The position numbers and the translations under genes were made by a program. A stretch of DNA of 5,842 nucleotides. It comes from an uncultured Paraprevotella sp. (GTDB taxonomy: Bacteria > Bacteroidota > Bacteroidia > Bacteroidales > Bacteroidaceae). Shown piece after piece: positions 1 to 5,842 of this stretch. The stretch lies in the NCBI GenBank assembly GCA_900770805.1, contig CAAGLP010000215.1:1-5842 (forward strand). Direction: 5' to 3'. The notes under the pieces are model-generated. The model ran no database searches and was not told the origin of the DNA. It saw only the letters and a program-made list of their open reading frames with translations. Each line of letters opens with the position of its first letter. The stretch's first letter is position 1.

Positions 1-1412
1 AGGTTGAACATTGTTTCTATGCCGTCCAAATCTCGTTCCATATCAACGATACTTGCCTCATAAACATTACCACGTCCACTATTGGTATCCTTCTTTCTGT
101 TGATAACGAAGAAGTACTTCAAAGGCTTGTTGGTATCGTAGCTTGCGCTTAGGTCAGTCAGGTCATAGCAGAACTCCATGGGTTCCTCGTGCCACTCATT
201 CTTCCATTTACCCAACATTGGAATAGCAGGTGCAGGATTGGCATCACCATTGGCACCGTCACCGGCATAGCGGAAGTGATGCATATCTATAAGTCCTTCA
301 GGCTCTGTAGCATTCAGGTCTGTACTGATACCAGCTTGCAACAGCAATTCGCTTCGGTGAGAATAATCCATCTTCAACTTGATAACACGTGTGGGACGGA
401 AGTTCTTACGAGCGTGATAAAGTTCACCACTCCAGTAACCACCTGTCATTGCACCTGTTGTGGGGTCGCTCACAGGACCTGCATACTTGTAGGGACAGTA
501 GATGAAACCGTCGTTACACCAGTTACCCCAACTGTTCACGATAATCCATGCACCCTTCTCGTCTTCAGCGAACTTTCCATCTTTGTTAAGGTCAAACTCT
601 ATGCGGTCGTCCCAACCAACCATTGTCACGGCATGGTCCACCTGAGTACCCCAACGGTGTACAAAGTATTTACCGGTAACTCCAGCAGCATCGTTGGCTG
701 GTGTGGAAGGAATGTTAGACCACTGACCACCAGAAGCCACACCAAGACCGATAAGACCACCAGCCTTGAAGTCTGTATCTCCGGCATGGTTATACAACCA
801 CGCCTTGGCGGCGAGACGGCCTTCCTCGGTATCTACGGTCAAAGGATTTGAGGTAGGACGAAGCATTCTGTTGCCGATGGCATTCATCCACTTATCATAA
901 CCGGTCATCCAACCGAAATAGTTGTTTGTCTCTTCCTGATAACCAAAAAGTGAGCTATAGGTGCGACCTCCATAATGGGTTACATTGGGTACACCTACGA
1001 ATTCCACGAATGCATCCTTGCCTGAGTTACCGTTGGTGAGCAACCATACGAAGTGCGAAGGATACTGATTCTCGGGGAGAGAGGCATCGGCATCACGCAA
1101 AGCATTGATTTCGTGAGTGAACATGTAGCAGATACGACTTGCACTACCGCAAGAACCGCCATCCTGATTGAAGACAGGAGGGAAATACTTGGTATCGGCA
1201 TTGTTCCAGTATTCTGGCAAATCCTTTGCCGATATGGCAGCTCTACTCTTTGACTCGCCTTCAACAGGCACGAATTTCATCAGTCGAGGTTCTGGCTCAT
1301 AAGCCTTCCTCGGATCTACATAGTCAGGATACTTCTCGCGGTTTACGGGAACGTCCTGAGCACTCGCGGCCATTGCACAGCAGGCCAGCATAAGTAGTGT
1401 AATTTTCCTCAT
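1..1412 (-). CDS. Exported papain-like (family C1) cysteine peptidase, C-terminus cut by window edge
   Basis: A putative extracytoplasmic protease that would cleave peptide bonds with a Cys-His-Asn apparatus. The frame is open for 470 codons from ATG 1410-1412 to the left edge. Residues 1-19 form a type I signal peptide: RK, a short hydrophobic core, then ASA before Gln19, a usual Bacteroidetes cleavage context. Cys11 and Cys12 do not make a convincing lipobox. The papain-like landmarks are PVFNQ at 79-83 (oxyanion-hole Gln83), DGGSCGSAS at 84-92 with Cys88 as probable nucleophile, DHAVTMVGW with His260, and NSWG with Asn293 followed by a typical C1 tail. A 12-residue EF-hand-like loop lies at 274-285, just before Asn293. 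The nucleophile motif is unusual: there is no CWAF, and Ala91 could align with the usual Cys. About 170 residues follow Asn293, longer than a bare catalytic domain, and their role is unknown. The gene is divergent from queA, with an A-rich leader and no Shine-Dalgarno. Family call is firm; activity and substrate are not established. Confidence 0.9.
   Translation of the reverse strand, partial: MRKITLLMLACCAMAASAQDVPVNREKYPDYVDPRKAYEPEPRLMKFVPVEGESKSRAAISAKDLPEYWNNADTKYFPPVFNQDGGSCGSASRICYMFTHEINALRDADASLPENQYPSHFVWLLTNGNSGKDAFVEFVGVPNVTHYGGRTYSSLFGYQEETNNYFGWMTGYDKWMNAIGNRMLRPTSNPLTVDTEEGRLAAKAWLYNHAGDTDFKAGGLIGLGVASGGQWSNIPSTPANDAAGVTGKYFVHRWGTQVDHAVTMVGWDDRIEFDLNKDGKFAEDEKGAWIIVNSWGNWCNDGFIYCPYKYAGPVSDPTTGAMTGGYWSGELYHARKNFRPTRVIKLKMDYSHRSELLLQAGISTDLNATEPEGLIDMHHFRYAGDGANGDANPAPAIPMLGKWKNEWHEEPMEFCYDLTDLSASYDTNKPLKYFFVINRKKDTNSGRGNVYEASIVDMERDLDGIETMFN
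558..593 (-). other. EF-hand-like calcium-binding loop within the C1 peptidase
   Basis: Codons 274-285 of the peptidase encode DLNKDGKFAEDE. This fits the canonical 12-residue EF-hand loop: acidic or Asn side chains at loop positions 1, 3 and 5, Gly at 6, a hydrophobic residue at 8 and Glu at 12. It lies between catalytic His260 and Asn293 and ends eight residues before Asn293, so bound Ca2+ could stabilise the active-site half. The motif match is seen directly; calcium binding is inferred. Confidence 0.6.
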
Positions 1413-1487
1413 AAAATAGATTTGATTGTTTTGGTTAGGATTCTTTATATCTATGTTAAATGGTGGTATATTATGTGATTCATCGCA

Positions 1488-1503
1488 CAAATATACAAAT
1501 TTA
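1488..1503 (-). promoter_or_regulatory. Two adjacent Bacteroidetes -7 boxes, candidate promoter of the C1 peptidase gene
   Basis: Read on the minus strand, 1503-1496 is TAAATTTG and 1495-1488 is TATATTTG. Both match the Bacteroidetes primary sigma -7 consensus TAnnTTTG. Either would start transcription roughly 60-75 nt before the peptidase ATG, leaving an AT-rich leader without a Shine-Dalgarno. No clean -33 TTTG sits at the expected distance, so which box is used cannot be told. The surrounding DNA is very AT-rich, which raises the chance of accidental matches. Confidence 0.45.
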
Positions 1504-1622
1504 TAATAATTACAGAATATTAAAAACACTCTTTAACGCATTAGAGGCCCCAAATGTCACTCACGTCTTACATTTATGTAATTATTTCCTTTGCCCATGG
1601 CTTTTTCTTCAGCAAAAAAGCG

Positions 1623-1630
1623 TAACTTTG
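1623..1630 (+). promoter_or_regulatory. Bacteroidetes -7 box (TAACTTTG) for queA
   Basis: TAACTTTG matches the Bacteroidetes -7 consensus TAnnTTTG exactly and ends 17 nt before the queA ATG at 1648, so the leader would be only about ten nucleotides. It also helps choose the start: in-frame starts at 1591 (TTG) and 1597 (ATG) lie upstream of this box and would be outside the transcript. The -33 element is weak: TTTG at 1590-1593 is too far away, and only a T-rich stretch at 1602-1606 is near the usual spacing. Confidence 0.55.
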
Positions 1631-1647
1631 CGCACGAAATTACAAAT

Positions 1648-2952
1648 ATGGAGCCTAAGCACATACACATCAAGGACTACAACTATCCCCTCCCCGACGA
1701 GAGGATAGCCAAATTCCCCCTTGCCCAACGAGACATGAGCAAGCTACTGGTGTACCGCCAGGGAAACATCAGCCAGGATATTTTCTGTCATCTGTCCGAC
1801 CACCTGCCCAAGGGGGCGCTGATGGTTTTCAACAACACCCGTGTGGTAAGAGCAAGACTCCACTTCCGCAAGGGGCAGACAACACGATGTCAGGCCTCAG
1901 ACAACACGACGACCGAGGCCAGACAACACGACGTCCCAACTCCCCTTGGTGCACTCATAGAAATTTTCATCCTCGAGCCTGCCCAACCAGCAGAATATCA
2001 AGAGAATTTCCTCAGCAGAGGAAAATGCTCGTGGTATTGCCTCGTGGGCAATCTGAAGAAGTGGAAGGCCGGCCCTCTGCACCAACAGGTAAACATAGGC
2101 GGACAAGCGGTAACACTCTCTGCCACACGCCTTGGCGTCCACGGCACCAGTCAGGAGATAGAATTCACATGGGATAGCGACCACACCTGGGCAGAGGTGC
2201 TTGAGGCCACGGGCGAACTTCCCATCCCTCCCTACCTCAACAGAAACACCGAGGAGAGCGACCTCACAACCTACCAGACCGTATACTCAAAGATAAAGGG
2301 CAGTGTGGCTGCTCCCACGGCAGGTTTGCACTTCACTCCCGAGGTTCTCACCGCCCTGGATGCTCACGGCATCAAGCGCGAGGAGGTAACCCTGCACGTA
2401 GGTGCCGGTACATTCAAGCCCGTAAAAAGTGAGGAGATTGGCGACCACGACATGCACACCGAGCATATTGCCGTGCATCGTACCACCATAGAACGACTCA
2501 TCGCACACGATGGCTCAGCCATTGCCGTAGGCACCACCAGCGTGCGCACTCTCGAGAGCCTCTACTACATGGGCATACTGGCCATGAAGGGTGAGGAAGA
2601 CCTACATGTGCGCCAATGGATGCCTTATGAGGAGGATACCGCCAGCATCAGCACTTGCGAGGCACTTGAAGCCCTGCTCCGCTATATGGACGAGCGAAGC
2701 ATGGATGTGCTCCATTCCTCCACGCAGATAATCATAGCGCCTGGTTATGACTTCCACATCGTAAAGATGATGATAACCAACTTCCACCAACCACAGAGCA
2801 CACTTCTGCTTTTGGTAAGCGCCTTTGTCAAAGGCAATTGGCGAAGCATATACGATTATGCTCTGGAGAACGATTTCCGCTTCCTATCCTATGGCGATAG
2901 CAGCTTGTTGGAAGGACCCACCCCCAACCCCTCCCTGAATGGAGGGGAGTAG
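1648..2952 (+). CDS. queA: S-adenosylmethionine:tRNA ribosyltransferase-isomerase (queuosine synthesis), with repeat-derived insert and tail
   Basis: QueA transfers and rearranges the ribose of S-adenosylmethionine onto preQ1 in tRNA, making epoxyqueuosine at the wobble base of GUN-anticodon tRNAs (Asp, Asn, His, Tyr). It is a cytoplasmic enzyme. Family motifs appear in order: NNTRVV (62-67), GSVAAPTAGLHF (218-229), LHVGAGTF (249-256), GTTSVRTLES (295-304), TNFHQPQSTLLLLVSAF (377-393) and FLSYGD (412-417). At 434 residues it is much longer than the roughly 350 of E. coli QueA. Part of the excess, the stretch around 310-355, is as I remember a Bacteroidetes-type extension. Two further parts look acquired: residues 77-98 come from three 22-bp tandem units, and residues 423-434 (GPTPNPSLNGGE) are encoded by a dispersed hairpin repeat that also supplies the stop codon. 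The core is intact, so activity is expected. Start 1648 is chosen because family similarity begins there and the promoter box lies just upstream. The next gene follows after 29 nt. Confidence 0.97.
   Translation: MEPKHIHIKDYNYPLPDERIAKFPLAQRDMSKLLVYRQGNISQDIFCHLSDHLPKGALMVFNNTRVVRARLHFRKGQTTRCQASDNTTTEARQHDVPTPLGALIEIFILEPAQPAEYQENFLSRGKCSWYCLVGNLKKWKAGPLHQQVNIGGQAVTLSATRLGVHGTSQEIEFTWDSDHTWAEVLEATGELPIPPYLNRNTEESDLTTYQTVYSKIKGSVAAPTAGLHFTPEVLTALDAHGIKREEVTLHVGAGTFKPVKSEEIGDHDMHTEHIAVHRTTIERLIAHDGSAIAVGTTSVRTLESLYYMGILAMKGEEDLHVRQWMPYEEDTASISTCEALEALLRYMDERSMDVLHSSTQIIIAPGYDFHIVKMMITNFHQPQSTLLLLVSAFVKGNWRSIYDYALENDFRFLSYGDSSLLEGPTPNPSLNGGE
1876..1941 (+). repeat. Three 22-bp tandem units inside queA
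   Basis: The 14-nt core CAGACAACACGAYG starts at 1876, 1898 and 1920, exactly 22 bp apart. The last 8 nt of each unit have diverged. Because 22 is not a multiple of three, the cores are read in three different frames, giving QTTR, DNTT and RQHD. Together the units span 66 bp, which restores the frame. They sit between the RLHFRK segment and the ALIEIF strand of QueA, where the family normally has a short turn, so this looks like an insertion tolerated in a loop. Confidence 0.85.
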
Positions 2953-2957
2953 TATGG
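2914..2957 (+). repeat. G+C-rich hairpin repeat, copy 1, overlapping the queA 3' end
   Basis: The element runs from GGACCCACCCCC through the inverted repeat CCCCTCC (2928-2934) / GGAGGGG (2941-2947), with a 6-nt loop, to GGGGAGTAGTATGG. It is the reverse-complement relative of the element at 3685-3724. It encodes queA residues 423-434 and contains the queA stop. No T-run follows the hairpin, so it does not look like an intrinsic terminator. From memory, similar elements are scattered in Prevotella and Bacteroides genomes; this was not checked. Confidence 0.8.
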
Positions 2958-2981
2958 ACAAAAGCAAATAATTGTTTTACT

Positions 2982-3380
2982 ATGGAACCTGATAATATCA
3001 AGAAAACAAATAAATATCACATGTCCGAGTGGAAGAAGTATGTGCAATCCCTCACTGACAAATACGGGAAAGCCACAAATCTAATATGGATAAGTAAGAA
3101 AAGACGGAAGTTCATATTGGAATTTGCCTATGCACGAATACTGGTCATCAACGATAACTTGTACAAGTTTGCTGACATTACATCATGTAGGATAGAACAG
3201 GTATCAAGTACTGACAACGTTATGGAGGAAACCGACACCACCCCTCTTGTATTGCTGATAGGCACAAATAGCAAAACCGAGATGCTGATGTCCATTACGG
3301 TTAGTGGCAAACACACTGCCCATAGGATAAACTATCTGCTTCAAGAAATCATAAACTCCAATAAGTTCCTTAATGAGTGA
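2982..3380 (+). CDS. Unrecognised 132-residue protein, possible small beta-rich (PH-like) domain
   Basis: I do not recognise a named family. The product is cytoplasmic by appearance, with no signal peptide or membrane segment. The first 45 residues are Lys-rich and probably helical. Residues about 46-115 alternate short hydrophobic strands with polar turns (KFILEF, ARILVIN, NLYKFADITSCRIE, PLVLLIG, EMLMSITVSG), and an amphipathic helix ends the protein (HRINYLLQEII). The string ILVINDNLYKFADITSCRIE recalls bacterial PH-like modules of the type 'hydrophobic strand, then Y-K-F-x-D-I'; this is a weak resemblance only. Base composition is visibly more AT-rich than queA or the permease gene. No promoter box is seen in the 29-nt gap after queA, so read-through from queA is likely. 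The stop overlaps the next start by 8 nt, suggesting translational coupling. An ATG at 2954 reaches a stop after five codons and was not used. Confidence 0.8.
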   Translation: MEPDNIKKTNKYHMSEWKKYVQSLTDKYGKATNLIWISKKRRKFILEFAYARILVINDNLYKFADITSCRIEQVSSTDNVMEETDTTPLVLLIGTNSKTEMLMSITVSGKHTAHRINYLLQEIINSNKFLNE

Positions 3381-3642
3381 CTATACCGACGATATCTATG
3401 AACGCTACATGCTCACTGGCGAAGGAGCAGAGTTTTTTGAAGACTATACAGAGGAATCCGTCGTAGAATATTTCGTAGAAGAGGAAGAAACTGATATTGT
3501 AGCAGATAATAGAGACTTGAATGCTCAGTTAGATGACGTCATACGAATGCTAAAGCAGCAAATCAAGGAAAAGGAACGTCTGATAAAAAAGGAGCAGAAG
3601 AAAAAGCCAAAAAGAAAAAAACTAATTGTTGTCACGAATTAG
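3373..3642 (+). CDS. Unrecognised 89-residue protein: acidic N-terminus, coiled coil, Lys-rich tail
   Basis: No family is recognised. Charge is strongly split. Residues 1-45 are highly acidic with several aromatics (EGAEFFEDYTEES, EYFVEEEE). Residues about 47-70 form a likely coiled coil with spaced hydrophobics (L, V, I, M, L, I). Residues about 64-83 are Lys/Arg-rich and the protein ends in a short hydrophobic strand (LIVVTN). There is no signal peptide or membrane segment. The ATG lies inside the last codons of the preceding gene, and the permease gene begins 3 nt after the stop, so it sits in a coupled chain. Its acidic half might pair with the basic 132-residue neighbour, which is speculation. 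The 3' end has A-runs, including seven A at 3615-3621, in AT-rich DNA. Packing and full codon structure support a real gene. Confidence 0.75.
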   Translation: MSDYTDDIYERYMLTGEGAEFFEDYTEESVVEYFVEEEETDIVADNRDLNAQLDDVIRMLKQQIKEKERLIKKEQKKKPKRKKLIVVTN

Positions 3643-3645
3643 AAC

Positions 3646-5842
3646 ATGACAAACGAGGATATTAAAGACTATACCACAGTACATCATACTCCCCTCCCTT
3701 GTGGAGGGGTAAGGGGGAGGGTCCGCTGGGTCCGTTGGCTCCAGGTCCATATCAACTTCCTCCAAGCCCTGCGCCACATAAGGCGCAATATGGGGCAAAG
3801 CATTCTTATCGTGGGCATCATCTCGTTTGCCCTCACTGCCTTCGTGTTTTCGGCTTCCAGCATCTGGAGGCTGACACACGAGGCAAGTCACATCACCGAC
3901 GTGGAGGACGTCTATCGCGTGCAGGCCAGTGAACCACAAGGATTCAGAGCCTTCACCTACCATCTCAGCGACAGTCTGGGGCATGACATCCTGGAGCATG
4001 CGCCTGAAGATGCCAAAGTGGGGTTCATCATGTATCCTGGTGCTGAGATTATAAGCACAAATGATACGACACCAGCGCAGCCGATGCTGAGAGTGAACCC
4101 GGAATATTACGAGGTCATGCGCCTTGAGTTCATCTCCGGCAGGCCTGCCAGTGAGGATGGCGAAGTGGTACTCACCGACAAGACTGCCCTTGCCCTCTTC
4201 GGCACCACGGACATGGTGGGCACCACGGTGACGGCAAAGTTCCTGCGCGAAGGCGGTGCCGAGAAGACATTGCGTGTGGTGGGTGTGACAAAAGCACAGA
4301 AGCCTGTCGGAGCGGATAATGAGATTCCCGCTTATCATTACCAGAAACTGGAGCCCACCCCTGCAAAAGGATATTCTTACTCACCCGAAAGCATGGAACT
4401 CTTCGTGCGCACGAAGCACCCCGAACAGATGCAACGCGCGCTGGACGAGACGTTGGAACGATTTTCCAACTCTCAATACAACGACGATTATGAAAGTTTC
4501 CGGCTCGTACCGCTCCGCATGGGCGAGTTGATGCGCAACGAAGGAAGTTTCTGGAAAGCGGCCTTCTACCCCGGCGTGTTCTTCATCCTCTCCACACTGC
4601 TGCTCCTTTCGGCTCTGTTCTCCTACCTGGCATTGCTCAACACTGCTGCCGATGCCCGATGGAGCGACCATCGCCTGCGCATCTGCCTGGGTGGTGGCAA
4701 GCGCGACACCCTGCTCCGCCTGCAGGCCGAGGCCCTGCTGATGTTCTGCGCCATCGGTGTGCTCACCTTTGTGCTGATGACACTGACGTTCGACACCTAT
4801 TTCGAGGGAATAGAGATTACCCGTGGCGAAGTGTACCTTTGGTTCGCAGGCAGTCTGCTCACGCTCCTCCTTGTGCAACTGGCACTCTGCCTGCTGCCCG
4901 TATATGTGCAGAACCGCAGGCACCGCCTCGCCCTGAAGGGTGCTCCGCAGGGACGTCCCTCGGCATTGAACTATCCCCTTGCCGTGATGCAGGTGGCGGT
5001 GAGCGTGCTGTTGCTGTTCCTGGTGTGGAACGGTGGCAGACAAATCCGCTTCGTCACCAAAGATGCCCTGGGCGTGAACCCCGAAAGGGTATATACCTTC
5101 CGTTTCAAGAGGTATGAGGAAAAGAGGGTGGTAAACACCAACGAGTTTGCACAAGAACTGTGTGCCCTTTCGGCAGTGGACACCTGCGTATTGAACCATC
5201 CCATCTTCGAACGCGGATGGGCGATAGGCATCAATGTGGATGGTTATGAGCAGAACCTTACCATGATGATACTTTCCGAGGCGACGATACGCCTGTTCGA
5301 TATCAAGCCCGACCTATGGAAACCCATGCAGGGCGAATTCAAGTGGCAGGACGGACAGGTGTTGCTGAGCAGCAATGCCGCGGCATATTACGGGGTAACG
5401 CCAGAGAATCCATATATCAATACCCGTAGCCAACAAGAAGTTATCGGCACGCTCGACCTCTGCACCCGCGACCTGCACCAAGAACCCGAACTGATAGGAT
5501 ATGCCCAGGATTTAGGCGGCTCTGACGGAGATTACCAACTCTACTTCCGCATACTCCCAGGCAGGGAGAAGGAAGGCATTGCCGCCGTGGAAGAGGTTCT
5601 GCGCCGTCACGACATCAACCCCGATGCAGGAACAGTGCGTGTAGTAAACTATGGCGACCTCATTGCCGAGAAGTACCGCAAGGAGCAGAACTTCCTGTGG
5701 CTCTACTCCGTGCTCTCAGCAGTGGGTTTGGGCATTGCCCTCTTCGGAATGATAACCCTGTTGAGTGCCGACCTCCAACGCCAGCGCCGTGCCATAGCCA
5801 TACGCCGTGTCTTCGGCGCCCACTATGGAGATTGCCTGCGCC
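3646..5842 (+). CDS. FtsX/MacB-like ABC transporter permease, C-terminus cut by window edge
   Basis: An inner-membrane permease of the MacB/FtsX class, which normally works with a cytoplasmic ATPase to move substrates or drive mechanotransmission across the envelope. 732 codons are visible. Hydrophobic segments fall at about 52-74, 309-332, 363-382, 396-421, 446-461 and 686-706. Two large extracytoplasmic domains lie between segments 1-2 and 5-6, the MacB-type periplasmic core in a duplicated permease layout. The coupling-helix motif RRAIAIRRVFGA is at 714-725, with a degenerate counterpart (DHRLRICLGGG) in the first half. Two more segments should lie beyond the edge. The start at 3646 is 3 nt after the upstream stop, with no Shine-Dalgarno. 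Residues 14-26 are encoded by a dispersed hairpin repeat, and the usual family start seems to be near INFLQALRHIRRN (about 37-49). Met49 (3790) is an alternative start. No ATPase gene is in view, so the substrate is unknown. Confidence 0.87.
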   Translation, partial: MTNEDIKDYTTVHHTPLPCGGVRGRVRWVRWLQVHINFLQALRHIRRNMGQSILIVGIISFALTAFVFSASSIWRLTHEASHITDVEDVYRVQASEPQGFRAFTYHLSDSLGHDILEHAPEDAKVGFIMYPGAEIISTNDTTPAQPMLRVNPEYYEVMRLEFISGRPASEDGEVVLTDKTALALFGTTDMVGTTVTAKFLREGGAEKTLRVVGVTKAQKPVGADNEIPAYHYQKLEPTPAKGYSYSPESMELFVRTKHPEQMQRALDETLERFSNSQYNDDYESFRLVPLRMGELMRNEGSFWKAAFYPGVFFILSTLLLLSALFSYLALLNTAADARWSDHRLRICLGGGKRDTLLRLQAEALLMFCAIGVLTFVLMTLTFDTYFEGIEITRGEVYLWFAGSLLTLLLVQLALCLLPVYVQNRRHRLALKGAPQGRPSALNYPLAVMQVAVSVLLLFLVWNGGRQIRFVTKDALGVNPERVYTFRFKRYEEKRVVNTNEFAQELCALSAVDTCVLNHPIFERGWAIGINVDGYEQNLTMMILSEATIRLFDIKPDLWKPMQGEFKWQDGQVLLSSNAAAYYGVTPENPYINTRSQQEVIGTLDLCTRDLHQEPELIGYAQDLGGSDGDYQLYFRILPGREKEGIAAVEEVLRRHDINPDAGTVRVVNYGDLIAEKYRKEQNFLWLYSVLSAVGLGIALFGMITLLSADLQRQRRAIAIRRVFGAHYGDCLR
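3685..3724 (-). repeat. G+C-rich hairpin repeat, copy 2 (inverted), in the 5' end of the permease gene
   Basis: Read on the minus strand this begins GGACCCTCCCCC and ends GGGGAGTATG, matching the element at 2914-2957 with a few substitutions and small gaps. Its hairpin pairs CCCCTCC (3691-3697) with GGAGGGG (3703-3709) around a 5-nt loop. It is read through in frame as permease residues 14-26 (HTPLPCGGVRGRV). Being in inverted orientation to copy 1, it closes off the two AT-rich orphan genes between them. Confidence 0.8.

Noticed and set aside
189..851. 220-codon open frame on the plus strand
   Set aside because: It is antisense to the C1 peptidase, whose signal peptide and catalytic motifs are clear. 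The translation is Thr/Val/Cys-rich with no family features.
1374..1412. Lipoprotein signal (Cys11/Cys12) in the C1 peptidase
   Set aside because: The residues before Cys11 (M-L-A) fit the lipobox poorly and the hydrophobic core would be too short. The ASA-Q type I cleavage site fits better.
1591..1647. N-terminal extension of queA from TTG 1591 or ATG 1597
   Set aside because: The extra residues precede the conserved QueA start and contain the TAACTTTG promoter box, so they are probably not transcribed.
1854..1875. A fourth, degenerate 22-bp unit upstream of the queA tandem repeat
   Set aside because: Only about 8 of the 14 core positions match and the segment encodes the conserved RLHF part of QueA, so the resemblance is probably chance.
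2928..2947. Intrinsic terminator after queA
   Set aside because: The hairpin is strong but no T-run follows, it overlaps the coding end, and the same element occurs inside the permease coding region. It fits a dispersed repeat better.
3622..4338. 238-codon open frame on the minus strand
   Set aside because: It lies antisense to the permease start, runs across the hairpin repeat, and has no recognisable domain.
4381..5199. 272-codon open frame on the minus strand
   Set aside because: It lies opposite the permease. Its His/Gln/Glu-rich translation is the usual antisense shadow of a G+C-rich membrane protein gene.

Overview
The window looks like chromosomal DNA from a Bacteroidales bacterium, most likely Prevotellaceae-like. 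Three things suggest this: promoter boxes of the Bacteroidetes form TAnnTTTG, start codons preceded by A-rich leaders with no Shine-Dalgarno sequence, and gene content (an exported papain-like peptidase, a long Bacteroidetes-style QueA, and a MacB/FtsX-type permease). The genus assignment is inference.

Layout: positions 1-1412 (minus strand) hold an exported C1-family cysteine peptidase whose C-terminus runs off the left edge. Positions 1413-1647 are an AT-rich divergent intergenic region with promoter-like boxes for both directions. The rest reads on the plus strand as one tightly packed group: queA (1648-2952), an unrecognised 132-aa protein (2982-3380), an unrecognised 89-aa protein overlapping it by 8 nt (3373-3642), and a FtsX/MacB-like ABC permease starting 3 nt later and running off the right edge (3646-5842).

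The most unusual structure is repeat DNA inside the plus-strand genes. A G+C-rich hairpin repeat occurs twice in inverted orientation (2914-2957 and 3685-3724). One copy supplies the last 12 codons of queA and the other lies in the first codons of the permease gene, and together they bracket the two AT-rich orphan genes. Separately, queA carries three 22-bp tandem units that insert about 22 residues, and each unit is translated in a different frame. The peptidase has an atypical nucleophile motif and a perfect EF-hand-type loop between its catalytic His and Asn.

No common pathway links these genes. QueA acts in tRNA queuosine synthesis, the peptidase works outside the cytoplasm, and the permease belongs to an export or envelope complex whose ATPase is not in view. 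I see no clear new multi-gene system. The repeat-bounded orphan pair is the best candidate for something undescribed.
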